This document shows positions 19,220-26,920 of a stretch of 64,000 nucleotides of DNA, piece after piece. Below the pieces are notes generated by a model. It was not told the origin of the DNA. It searched no databases and saw nothing but the letters and a program-made list of their open reading frames with translations. This DNA is from Rhodococcus jostii RHA1 (GTDB taxonomy: Bacteria; Actinomycetota; Actinomycetes; Mycobacteriales; Mycobacteriaceae), in assembly GCF_000014565.1 (NCBI RefSeq), contig NC_008268.1:4840501-4904500 (forward strand), written 5' to 3'. The position numbers and the translations under genes are program-made. The first letter of the stretch is position 1; the number at the start of each line of letters is the position of its first letter.

Positions 19220-19863
19220 CCGAATTGTCGTTCCGCGTGGAGGAGGTGTTCCCGGAACCGTTCGCGGTTGCGCCGAATCTCACTGCGCGAGTAGAGGTGA
19301 CGGAGTCCAGCGGTGCCACCGTACACGCGATGGCCGTCCGCTGCCAGGTCCGCATCGACCCGCAACGCCGCCGCTACACGGACGGCGAGGCGGAGGGCCT
19401 CCTCGATCTGTTCGGGCCCCGCGAGCGGTGGACGGCCACTCTCAAACCCTTCCAATGGATGCAGACCAGCACCGTGGCCCAGGGGTTCACCGGGTCGAGT
19501 GTGGTGGAGTTGCCGCTGCCGTGCACGTACGACTTCGAGGTGACAGCCTCGAAGTATCTGCACGCCCTGGACGAGGCCGGGTCGACGGTGCCGCTCGTGT
19601 TCCTGTTCAGCGGAACGGTCTTCACTCGCGGGGTCGTCGGTTTCGGGGTGGAACGGATCCCGTGGGACCGCGAGTCGACCTACGACCTGCCGGTCGGCGT
19701 GTGGCGCGAACTGGTTCAGGCGCACTACCCGAACACGGGGTGGGTGCGCCTCGACCACGACACGCTCGCCGCGCTGGCGCGCTACAAGGCGGCGCACGGT
19801 CTGATCGGACTGGACGTCGCCATTTCGGACCTGCTGCAGGGAGCCGGGGAGGTGATCGCATGA
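19216..19863 (+). CDS. DUF6084 family hydrogenase-cluster protein
   Basis: 215 residues, recognised as the DUF6084 family; no function known. It has no Cys cluster, signal peptide or membrane segment. The sequence is rich in predicted beta-strands in the first 150 residues, with a conserved-looking PWDRESTYDLPVGVWRE segment and a final helical part. GTG 19216 overlaps the preceding TGA and its own TGA overlaps the next ATG, so it is translationally coupled on both sides. Likely a structural or assembly partner of the hydrogenase. Confidence 0.75.
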   Translation: MTELSFRVEEVFPEPFAVAPNLTARVEVTESSGATVHAMAVRCQVRIDPQRRRYTDGEAEGLLDLFGPRERWTATLKPFQWMQTSTVAQGFTGSSVVELPLPCTYDFEVTASKYLHALDEAGSTVPLVFLFSGTVFTRGVVGFGVERIPWDRESTYDLPVGVWRELVQAHYPNTGWVRLDHDTLAALARYKAAHGLIGLDVAISDLLQGAGEVIA

Positions 19864-21287
19864 TCTCCCCGGCGTCCCTGCAGCGAGTACGTGCCGTGGC
19901 TGACGCGGTCCTGTACGAGGGCTACCTGCTGTATCCGTATCGTGCGAGTTCGTCGAAGAATCAGTCGCGGTGGCAGTTCGGAGTCCTCGGACCGTCGGGT
20001 GCGGCGGAGTCGGGGGTCGGCGAGGAACCGCGCATGTCCTGTCAGACCCTGATGCAGGCAGGCGACGGAGCGGGGGTCAACGTCACCCTCCGCTTCCTGC
20101 AGCTTCAGGTGCGCAGCATCGAACGCGTGGACGCAGACTCGGCGGAGTTCGTTCCCGTCGACGAACTGACGGTCGCGGGCGCGAGCTGGCTCAGCTGGGA
20201 CGAGGCGGTGGAGCGCGAATTCGATCTCGGCATCCTGCGCCCCGCGGAGTGGCCGGGCGAACGCCGTCTCGACGTCCACATCGACGGCGGCACGGAGGTG
20301 GAGGAACTGCGGGACGAGGACGGATCCCTCGCCGGCCGGGTGGTGCGCACCCGGTGGCCCGCGCACGCGGTCGTGACGGTGGGCAGCGACGGCGTCGACG
20401 GGCTGAACCGCGTGCGGGTGTCGGTCGAGAACGCGACCACCGCGCAGGACGCCGCCGGCTGGGACAAGGACTCGGCGATCCGGCAGTCGCTGATCGGCGC
20501 CCATCTGATCCTGGCGGCGGAGAACACCGAGTTCGTCTCACTCCTCGAACCTCCCGCGGAGGCGGAGCAACTCGCGGGAACGTGCGCGCACGAACGGTGC
20601 TACCCGGTACTGGCCGGGCTGCCGGGGGAGACGGATCTCGTCCTGGTGTCGCCGATCATCCTGTACGACCACCCCGAGGTGGCCGAGCAGAGCGACGGGG
20701 CACTGTTCGACGCCACCGAGATCGACGAGATCCTCACACTGCGCGTCATGACCCTCACCGAGGAGGAGAAGCGGCAGGCCCGCGCCACCGACCCGCTCGC
20801 CGCCCAAATCATCGACCGGTGCGACCAGATGTCGCCCGCGACGCTCGCCCAGATGCACGGCATCCTCCGAGATCCGCACCTCCCGGACCCGGATTTCCCG
20901 GACCCGCACCTCCCGGATACGGGCCTCCCCGACATGGGGCTCGTCCCGGAACTGACCGACGACACGCCGTGGTGGGATCCGGATGCCGACAAAGCCGTTC
21001 GCCCCGACGTCGACGGCGTGATCGTGAACGGCGTCCGGGTGGCGAAGGGCACTGTCGTGCGGATCCACCCGTCGCGGCGCGCCGACGCCCAGGACCTGTT
21101 CTTCGCGGGACAGCTGGCTCGCGTGGTGACCGTGCACGCCGACGTCGACGGTGGCACCCACGTCGGCGTCGTGCTGGAGGACGACCCTGCGTCGGAGTTG
21201 CACGAGTGGTACGGACGGTATCTGTACTTCGCCCCGGATGAGGTGGAGCCGGTCTCGGCAGACACCGGAAAGGATGGACAGTCATGA
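19860..21287 (+). CDS. Hydrogenase-cluster protein of unknown function, 475 aa
   Basis: I do not recognise a named enzyme. 475 residues, no Cys-rich site or transmembrane helix. A Pro/Asp tandem repeat (DPHLPDPDFPDPHLPDTGLP) occurs near residues 339-358. The C-terminal 110 residues look like a small beta-barrel: VVRIHPSRRADAQDLFFAGQ, then DGGTHVGVVLEDDP and YFAPDEVEPV, a pattern seen in hydrogenase-associated proteins. It is coupled by ATGA to the gene on either side. Position suggests a scaffold or assembly factor for the oligomeric hydrogenase. Confidence 0.75.
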   Translation: MISPASLQRVRAVADAVLYEGYLLYPYRASSSKNQSRWQFGVLGPSGAAESGVGEEPRMSCQTLMQAGDGAGVNVTLRFLQLQVRSIERVDADSAEFVPVDELTVAGASWLSWDEAVEREFDLGILRPAEWPGERRLDVHIDGGTEVEELRDEDGSLAGRVVRTRWPAHAVVTVGSDGVDGLNRVRVSVENATTAQDAAGWDKDSAIRQSLIGAHLILAAENTEFVSLLEPPAEAEQLAGTCAHERCYPVLAGLPGETDLVLVSPIILYDHPEVAEQSDGALFDATEIDEILTLRVMTLTEEEKRQARATDPLAAQIIDRCDQMSPATLAQMHGILRDPHLPDPDFPDPHLPDTGLPDMGLVPELTDDTPWWDPDADKAVRPDVDGVIVNGVRVAKGTVVRIHPSRRADAQDLFFAGQLARVVTVHADVDGGTHVGVVLEDDPASELHEWYGRYLYFAPDEVEPVSADTGKDGQS

Positions 21288-21403
21288 AGATTCTCGGAGA
21301 GATGACCACCGCGGCTCTGGCGTTGGTTGCGGTCGCGGGCGTAGCGGTCGCCGTCATCGCGATCCCAGACATCAGGCGATATCTGCGTATCCGGAAAATG
21401 TGA
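21284..21403 (+). CDS. 39-aa membrane peptide, DUF6893 family
   Basis: ATG 21284 overlaps the previous stop (ATGA); stop 21401-21403. The peptide begins MKILGEM, has one hydrophobic helix rich in Ala/Val (about residues 9-27), and ends IPDIRRYLRIRKM, a positively charged cytoplasmic tail. This matches the DUF6893 small-protein family as I recall it. Too short for most gene finders. In this operon it may anchor the soluble hydrogenase complex to the membrane, a plausible but untested role. The protease gene starts 7 bp later. Confidence 0.8.
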   Translation: MKILGEMTTAALALVAVAGVAVAVIAIPDIRRYLRIRKM

Positions 21404-21410
21404 GACGCAC

Positions 21411-21923
21411 GTGACGGTGGGCAGGCGGGTTCTGGTTGCCGGTGTGGGCAACATCTTCTTCGGCGACGACGGTTTCGGACCCGAGGTGCTGCGCGGGGTC
21501 GCGACGAGGACGCTGCCGCCGGGAGTCCGCGCCGTCGATTTCGGCATTCGTGGAACGCATCTGGCCTACGAGCTGCTCGACGGTTGGGGCGCCCTGCTGC
21601 TGGTGGACGCGGTGCCCGGCCGTGGTGAGCCCGGCGCGCTGAGGGCATTCGAGGTGGGGCCCGATTCCGTTCCGGCGGCGCCGCTGGACGCGCACAGCAT
21701 GGATCCGGGGGCGGTGTTCGGGAGTCTGCGCGCGCTCGGCGGAACCCTGCCGCGGACCGTGGTCCTCGGCTGCCAGGTGGCGAACACCGGCGAGGGAATC
21801 GGGCTCTCACCGCGGGTCGAGGCCGCCGTCGGACAGGCCGTCGACTTGGTGTTCGACATCGTGGATCAACTGCTGGAGTCCGACTCCGCGGCAACGCTGC
21901 AACCGGACGGGACGGAGGGCTGA
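21411..21923 (+). CDS. Hydrogenase maturation protease (HybD/HyaD family)
   Basis: 170 residues. The family motif GVGNIFFGDDGFGPEV spans 11-26; probable Ni-sensing ligands are D20, D66 (LLVDAVPG) and H95 (DAHSMDP), corresponding to E16, D62 and H93 of E. coli HybD. It should clip the 22-residue C-terminal tail of HhyL after Ni insertion. GTG start 21411. hypC starts 3 bp after its stop. Confidence 0.92.
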   Translation: MTVGRRVLVAGVGNIFFGDDGFGPEVLRGVATRTLPPGVRAVDFGIRGTHLAYELLDGWGALLLVDAVPGRGEPGALRAFEVGPDSVPAAPLDAHSMDPGAVFGSLRALGGTLPRTVVLGCQVANTGEGIGLSPRVEAAVGQAVDLVFDIVDQLLESDSAATLQPDGTEG

Positions 21924-21926
21924 ATC

Positions 21927-22181
21927 ATGTGTCTCGGTATTCCCGGTCAGGTGGTGCGCATGTTGGAAGGCTACGGCAACCAACTCGCGCTCGTCGACGT
22001 CGTCGGCGAACAGCGCAAGGTGAACGTCGGTATGCTGCCCGAGGACGTCAGCCTGGAACCGGGCGACTGGATCGTCATCCACATGGGTTTCGCCATGGAG
22101 AAGGTGGACGAGGCGGGCGCCGAGAAGGCGATGGCCGGGCTGGAGATGATGGGGCGGTCGCGGACGGCCGACGACGACTGA
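21927..22181 (+). CDS. hypC: Hydrogenase maturation chaperone HypC (copy 1)
   Basis: 84 residues with the invariant N-terminus MCLGIPGQV (C2 binds the Fe(CN)2CO precursor) and the OB-like body ending HMGFAMEKVDE. HypC works with HypD in building the diatomic-ligand iron centre. It is the last gene of the plus-strand hydrogenase operon. A second copy lies at 28925; this one, next to the structural genes, may be the large-subunit-specific chaperone. Confidence 0.95.
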   Translation: MCLGIPGQVVRMLEGYGNQLALVDVVGEQRKVNVGMLPEDVSLEPGDWIVIHMGFAMEKVDEAGAEKAMAGLEMMGRSRTADDD

Positions 22182-22190
22182 CGGCGCAGA

Positions 22191-22982
22191 TCATCGCATC
22201 CCGGCCTCACGGACGTCGGGTGGTCCGGCGACGAAGTCGCGTGCCCGGTTCCAGCGGGCGTGGTAGCGCTCGCCGAATCGTGACCGGGCACGGGCCATCC
22301 GGCGCGGTTTGTTCGGGTAGCGGCGCATCGCCCACCAGGAGTCGGGTTTGGCGAGGCGGATGGCGCCGATGATCGCCACCGGCTGGAACACGATCCCCAC
22401 GATCCCGGTGACAAACTTGCCCTTGAGCATGCAGATCACCGAGATGGCGAGGGAGATGGCCAGATAGCCGATCGACGACCACCACTCCGGGGTGCCGATC
22501 CGGCCGGTCACGAGTTCGGCGCCGCCGATCATCAGACCGGTGATCATGAGCGCGCAGAAGATCGCGTCCACCGACTTCCGGCCGGACGTGCTCCAATACA
22601 CGTCGTCGAGGTGCACCCACAGCGCGAACTCGTCGAAGGTGAGCGCGAGGCCCACTCCGAAGAGGGCGGCGAACACGTTGAGTGCGGTGCCCTCCGGGGT
22701 GGTGGCGATCAGTGCCAGCCCGGCCAGCGTCATGAACAGGATCCCGAAAACCTGGTGGTGCAGGTGCACGCCGCCGACGGTGATGTCGTTGATCAGACCG
22801 CCCCCCGACTCCGCGCCGTCGTCCGTTGGCGCCGCTCCCGACCGCGACCGGATACGGCGGGTGATGGTCCGGGTGACGACGAAAGTGACCAGGACCGCGA
22901 AGAACAACCACATCATGGGAATCAGGACCACTACCCGGCTGTCGCCTTCGGTGTCCACGACGATCTCGGCGAGAAGGGCCAT
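22191..22982 (-). CDS. Integral membrane protein of unknown function
   Basis: 263 residues with about six hydrophobic helices: near residues 18-40, 75-92, 98-114, 138-157, 165-185 and 190-208. The segment GGVHLHHQVFGI carries four His close to a membrane face, and DEFALWVHLDD follows the third helix. The C-terminal 50 residues are basic and soluble. It converges on hypC (9 bp between stops). No family function is known to me; its site between hydrogenase and butyrolactone genes gives no clear clue. Confidence 0.7.
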   Translation of the reverse strand: MALLAEIVVDTEGDSRVVVLIPMMWLFFAVLVTFVVTRTITRRIRSRSGAAPTDDGAESGGGLINDITVGGVHLHHQVFGILFMTLAGLALIATTPEGTALNVFAALFGVGLALTFDEFALWVHLDDVYWSTSGRKSVDAIFCALMITGLMIGGAELVTGRIGTPEWWSSIGYLAISLAISVICMLKGKFVTGIVGIVFQPVAIIGAIRLAKPDSWWAMRRYPNKPRRMARARSRFGERYHARWNRARDFVAGPPDVREAGMR

Positions 22983-23118
22983 CTCGACACTCCGTCAGGT
23001 GGGGGAAATCATCCTCTATCCGGGTATACACCCCGCTCGCGGACGGCGGACGAAGACGGGATGTTCCGCTCGACGGAGAGTCCGAGCCCGTGGCCGTCCC
23101 CGGGCTCGTCGACGGACG

Positions 23119-24096
23119 TCACGCCCGGAAGCGGTCCAGGGGACCGTGGTCGACGCTCGCACCCGTGACGGTCCACAGGCGGCTGGGGTCGTACCAGTGG
23201 TCGCGGCCGATCAGGTCGAGGTGTCGTTCGGTGAGGCCGTGCCGGGCGCCGGCGGTCAACGCGTCGTCGAAGGTGAGGCTCGTGGCAGGCAACCGGAGGC
23301 GGCCCGAGTCCGCGAGTGCCTGCCCGAGTTCGCGGACGGTCACCGAGTCGGGGTGGCAGGCGTGGAACACGTCGCCGGGGCGTGCGGGGAACTGCGCGGC
23401 GAGGGCGGCGAGGAGCCGGGCGAGATCGTTCACCGCGATAATCGAGATCCGGGATCGTCCCTCGTCGACCCAGGCCCCCAACGCCTCGATTATCTGGATG
23501 AAGCCGGGGACGAACCAGCGGTCGCCGGGGCCGTGGACGAAGCCGGGCCGGACGACGCAACCACCCCGTTCGAGGACGCGGTGTTCGGCGGTCAGCCTGC
23601 TCGCGCTCAGCGCCGAGACGGGTGCGGGCGTGGCCTCGAACTCACCGATTCCGGTGTGCGGCCCGGACCCGTACACGCCGATGGTGCTGACATAGATCAC
23701 CCGGTTCATGCCGTTCCGGGCCGCCGCGGCAAGCAGATTCTCGGTGCCCGCGACGTTGACGGTGACGCAGTGCGCCGGGTCGTTCCCGGTGTGGGAGGCG
23801 GCATGGATCACGACATCGGCGCCGGTGAGCGCCGTTTCGAGGCTCGCCGGATCGGTGAGATCCGCCCGGGCCGACACGACGCCCGGAATCTCGGACTGTG
23901 AAGGTGTGCGCGCCACCGCGGTGCAGTGGATTCCGGCCGACGCCAGTGCCGTCACGGTGGCCGATCCGACGAAGCCGGTGGCTCCCACCACCGCGACACG
24001 GACCGGCGTGGAGGGTGTTCGACCATCGTCGGTCGCGGTCGACGCTGGTACCGTCTCTCCGGGCAATGGGCGCGTAGTCCGTGCTTTCATCGTCAT
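23119..24096 (-). CDS. gblE: NAD-dependent epimerase/dehydratase of the butyrolactone cassette
   Basis: About 325 residues of extended SDR type. The Rossmann motif VVGATGFVGSA is near residue 37, and the active site has STIGVYGSG in place of the usual YxxxK, so catalysis may be atypical. ATG 24096 is chosen because a longer N-terminus would overlap the divergent gblR. Together with gblA and gblR it forms the gbl cluster reported in R. jostii RHA1, where the epimerase is suggested to tailor the signal molecule. The long Thr/Pro-rich N-terminal stretch is unusual. Confidence 0.78.
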   Translation of the reverse strand: MTMKARTTRPLPGETVPASTATDDGRTPSTPVRVAVVGATGFVGSATVTALASAGIHCTAVARTPSQSEIPGVVSARADLTDPASLETALTGADVVIHAASHTGNDPAHCVTVNVAGTENLLAAAARNGMNRVIYVSTIGVYGSGPHTGIGEFEATPAPVSALSASRLTAEHRVLERGGCVVRPGFVHGPGDRWFVPGFIQIIEALGAWVDEGRSRISIIAVNDLARLLAALAAQFPARPGDVFHACHPDSVTVRELGQALADSGRLRLPATSLTFDDALTAGARHGLTERHLDLIGRDHWYDPSRLWTVTGASVDHGPLDRFRA

Positions 24097-24131
24097 CGTT
24101 CTTCTCTCGTGCGGCAGGGAAAGGTGTGAAC

Positions 24132-24779
24132 GTGGTTCAGCAGGCGCGTGCTGCGGCGACACGACAGCAGATCGTCCGCGGGGCGGCGGAGATGTTCGAG
24201 AAGTCGGGGTTCGAAGGAGCCAGACTCGGCAACATCGTCGAGAACGCCGGAATCACGAAGGGGGCCTTGTACTTCCATTTCCGCTCGAAAGAGGACCTGG
24301 CGCGGTTCATCATCGGTGAGCAACACCGGATCTCCATCGCGTCGGTCGAGGCGATCGGCCGCGAGCAGGTTTCGGCGATCGAGCAGATCGTGATGCTCTG
24401 TCACGAGATGGCCCGGCAGATCGTGAACGACCCGATCGTGCGGGCCGGTATCCGGGTCACCCTCGAACTCAGCGCCGACGACCAGGGCCCCGCCGACCCC
24501 TATCTCGACTGGATCAACAGTTGCGAGATGCTCGCCACGCGGGCCGTCGACCAGGGGGATCTCCTCGCGGACATCGACCCGCCGAGGCTGGCGCGGTTCG
24601 TCATCGGCGCCTTCACCGGTGTCCAGACCGTCTCCCAGGTGCTGACGCAGCGCACCGACCTCGAGCAACGTGTCGACGACATGTGGGGGTTCCTGCTCCC
24701 CGGGATCATGCCCGCGGCCCGGCATCAGGACATCACCCGGATCCGCCGGGCCCGCTGGACACCCGACGACGCCGACTAG
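24132..24779 (+). CDS. gblR: Gamma-butyrolactone receptor, TetR/ScbR family
   Basis: 215 residues. The N-terminal HTH (ARLGNIVENAGITKGALYFHF, split here as ARLGNIVENAG and ITKGALYFHF) followed by RSKEDL is characteristic of ArpA/ScbR receptors. GTG 24132 is preferred because it gives the usual short MVQQARA lead and has GGGAAAGG 7 bp upstream. Such receptors repress their targets until a butyrolactone binds. It is divergent from gblE (35 bp) and convergent with gblA, the two stops overlapping in CTAG at 24776-24779. Confidence 0.85.
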   Translation: MVQQARAAATRQQIVRGAAEMFEKSGFEGARLGNIVENAGITKGALYFHFRSKEDLARFIIGEQHRISIASVEAIGREQVSAIEQIVMLCHEMARQIVNDPIVRAGIRVTLELSADDQGPADPYLDWINSCEMLATRAVDQGDLLADIDPPRLARFVIGAFTGVQTVSQVLTQRTDLEQRVDDMWGFLLPGIMPAARHQDITRIRRARWTPDDAD

Positions 24780-25723
24780 CGAGCGCATGCGCTCACCGCG
24801 GTAGGGGCCAGCGCCGCGGTCCCTCGCACGACCGCCAGTCCGCCCTGCACCAACGATCCGCGGATCGATAGCGCGCCGTCGTCGACGACGTCCAGCCGGA
24901 TCGTGGCTCGCTCGTCGACTTCGGCGAAACGGTGGAACGTGGCGCCCAGGGAAACGAGGTGCGCTTCCGGCACGCCGAGCCGGGCGTAGGCGGCCTGCCG
25001 GAATGCCTCCAGCATCAGCATCCCGGGAATGTGATCACACGGGTGGTCGAACAGCACGGGGTGCGCGTCGTCGATTCGCAACTCCCACTCGTTCTCGGAA
25101 CACCGGGGACCCAGGACGACGTGTGCGTCGTCGACGTGACCGACCAGCCCCGCCGGGCCGGGTGCGGGACACCACGGCGCCCCGATCGACCGCGGCCCGC
25201 GCTCACCCCACCGGGCCCGCGAGTACGCGGCCGGCGGAAACACTGACGCATGACCCGTCGCGGTGCCCACGTTCTGTCCGCCGAGCCGGAACCGCAGGTC
25301 CACGTGGAAGGCGGACAGCGCCCCGCCGCGGTACACATGCTCGGACACGGCGACCTCGACGATCACGTCGGCGGCCGCCGTGCCCACTGCGAGCGCGCCG
25401 GGCAGCGCCTGCACCCGGAGATGCTGCATGACGAACCGGTTCGGCAGCGGGACGGAGAAGCGGGTGTGTCCCAGGTAGATCGCGGTCTGCCGGAGCGTTT
25501 CCGCCAGCAGCATCGTGTCGTAGCGCCCATCCCGGGCGCGGTAGAAGCCGTGCAGGCGGGGCCACTGCGCGGCGACCACGAACCGATCCGGCCCCGGCAG
25601 CGACACACAGTCGGTGAGGAAGACCTCGGCCACGGATTGGCGATGGACGTACCTGCGCGGAACGGTCCGCTCGAACGACATCGGGGGAAGCGCATCGGGC
25701 ATCGGCCGGGAAATTTGCGCCAC
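24776..25723 (-). CDS. gblA: Gamma-butyrolactone synthase, AfsA/ScbA family
   Basis: 315 residues with two tandem AfsA hot-dog repeats: the first around RYDTMLLAETLRQTAIYLGH, the second around DHIPGMLMLEAFRQAAYARL, each with the family's (E/A)xxRQ(T/A)A pattern. AfsA enzymes condense a beta-ketoacyl group with dihydroxyacetone phosphate to start butyrolactone signal synthesis. The GTG start at 25723 is 59 bp from a 20-bp palindrome that is a probable GblR operator, implying feedback control. Confidence 0.88.
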   Translation of the reverse strand: MAQISRPMPDALPPMSFERTVPRRYVHRQSVAEVFLTDCVSLPGPDRFVVAAQWPRLHGFYRARDGRYDTMLLAETLRQTAIYLGHTRFSVPLPNRFVMQHLRVQALPGALAVGTAAADVIVEVAVSEHVYRGGALSAFHVDLRFRLGGQNVGTATGHASVFPPAAYSRARWGERGPRSIGAPWCPAPGPAGLVGHVDDAHVVLGPRCSENEWELRIDDAHPVLFDHPCDHIPGMLMLEAFRQAAYARLGVPEAHLVSLGATFHRFAEVDERATIRLDVVDDGALSIRGSLVQGGLAVVRGTAALAPTAVSACAR

Positions 25724-25782
25724 AACCCCATCTCCCCACAGAACCGGTCGGCCCGATGCCGCGGACCCGCCGAACTATAGAA

Positions 25783-25802
25783 CACAGACCGCGCGGTCTG
25801 TG
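25783..25802. promoter_or_regulatory. Probable butyrolactone-receptor operator (ARE-like)
   Basis: A perfect 20-bp palindrome, CACAGACCGC-GCGGTCTGTG. Its ACCG..CGGT core resembles autoregulatory elements bound by ScbR/ArpA-type repressors. It lies 60 bp upstream of the gblA start and 17 bp beyond the hemerythrin stop. Confidence 0.72.
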
Positions 25803-25819
25803 ATGTGGGGAGTGCGTCG

Positions 25820-26392
25820 CTACCGGCCCTTCAAGCTTCCGATCCGAAGTGACCCCGCGCTGCTGTCCTCGTCGAGTTCCTCCTCGACCTCCCGGACGTA
25901 CTCCTGTGGATCTTTGTCCGAGGTGTCCACATCCTTCGTGGACCGGTGAACGAGGAAGTATTCGGCGAAGCGCCGCCCGAGCGACTCGCGAAGATCCCCC
26001 GATGCGCTGCGGAAGTCAGCGAGACCCTCGCGTTCCTCCTCGGCCATGTGCTCGTCGTTGGCCCGGCGCGTCCGGTCGACTTCCGCCCACCACTCCTCGG
26101 AGAGGATGGGGTATCCCGCCGCGGCTCGGACGCCGTCGCGGATGTCGTTGTGGTCCCCGATCGCGTCGAGGGTTTCCTCCTCGGCGTCCTCCTCGCCGAC
26201 GCGGAGAAGCTGGGGATAGAAGATTTCCTCTTCGGCTGCCGCGTGCAGATCCAGGCGTTTCGCCAACGGTGTCCACACCCCCTCGACGGCAGTGATATCC
26301 ACCCGGCGGTGAGCCTTCAATTCGTCCAGTGCGGCGAACTGTCGTCGGAACCACTCGTGGTCGGCGAAGATCAACTCGATGATGTCAGGCAT
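25820..26392 (-). CDS. Hemerythrin HHE-domain protein
   Basis: About 190 residues. Di-iron ligands are spread in the HHE pattern: ADHEWFRRQF near the N-terminus, LDLHAAAEEEIFYP, IGDHNDIRDG and ANDEHMAEEEREG. The C-terminal 40 residues are acidic and disordered (EVEEELDEDSS). HHE proteins bind O2 or NO reversibly. It starts 27 bp after the upstream basic-protein stop, so it may be the last gene of the hypF-hypD operon. ATG 26392 is chosen; ATG 26404 is possible. Confidence 0.85.
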   Translation of the reverse strand: MPDIIELIFADHEWFRRQFAALDELKAHRRVDITAVEGVWTPLAKRLDLHAAAEEEIFYPQLLRVGEEDAEEETLDAIGDHNDIRDGVRAAAGYPILSEEWWAEVDRTRRANDEHMAEEEREGLADFRSASGDLRESLGRRFAEYFLVHRSTKDVDTSDKDPQEYVREVEEELDEDSSAGSLRIGSLKGR

Positions 26393-26419
26393 GATGCAAT
26401 CCATCGTCGCACATCGGAC

Positions 26420-26920
26420 TTATCGCTTGTCCTTCTTCGCTTGCCGCCGTGCGCCTGCGGCGATGGTGGATGCTTCGAACTTCTTGCGGCCGGAGGATTT
26501 CCGGGTGGCGTCTACGCGCGCCTTGCCGGACGAGCCGACCTTGCCGTCGCTGTCGCCGAGCTCGCTGAAGGACGGGGCGTCGCTCCGGGCGCGGGCGAGT
26601 CGCGCGTCCTTCAGGTCGCGTGCGCTTGCGCGGGCAGCCGTCGCCAATTGGCCGCTCACCCTGCTCAGCGCTGCCTCGAAGACTTCCACCTTGTCCGCAT
26701 TGCGCTTGTTGGCCGCCTTACCGGCTCCGCGCGCGCCCTTGTCCGCGACCTTCGCCGCGCCTTCCTGGCGGTACAGCTTCACGTGCTTGTTGCGGGCACG
26801 GCGGACGCGGGTGTGCAGTTTGATCAGCTTGTCCTCGTCCAAGTCGGCCATCTGAGCCTTCTTGGTCTCGCGGATCAGGACGAACTCTTCTTCGGACAGC
26901 GAGTTCAGAATCTTCTTCAT
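26420..26920 (-). CDS. Basic alpha-helical protein of unknown function
   Basis: 166 residues, rich in Lys, Arg and Ala, no Cys, no membrane segment. The first 55 residues (MKKILNSLSEEEFVLIRETK...) are predicted helical; from about residue 55 the protein is Ala/Lys-rich and low in complexity, with a KKDKR end reminiscent of nucleic-acid-binding tails. ATG 26920 overlaps the DUF6390 stop by ATGA, so it is translated with the hydrogenase maturation operon. I do not recognise a family; RNA or DNA binding is a guess from composition. Confidence 0.7.
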   Translation of the reverse strand: MKKILNSLSEEEFVLIRETKKAQMADLDEDKLIKLHTRVRRARNKHVKLYRQEGAAKVADKGARGAGKAANKRNADKVEVFEAALSRVSGQLATAARASARDLKDARLARARSDAPSFSELGDSDGKVGSSGKARVDATRKSSGRKKFEASTIAAGARRQAKKDKR

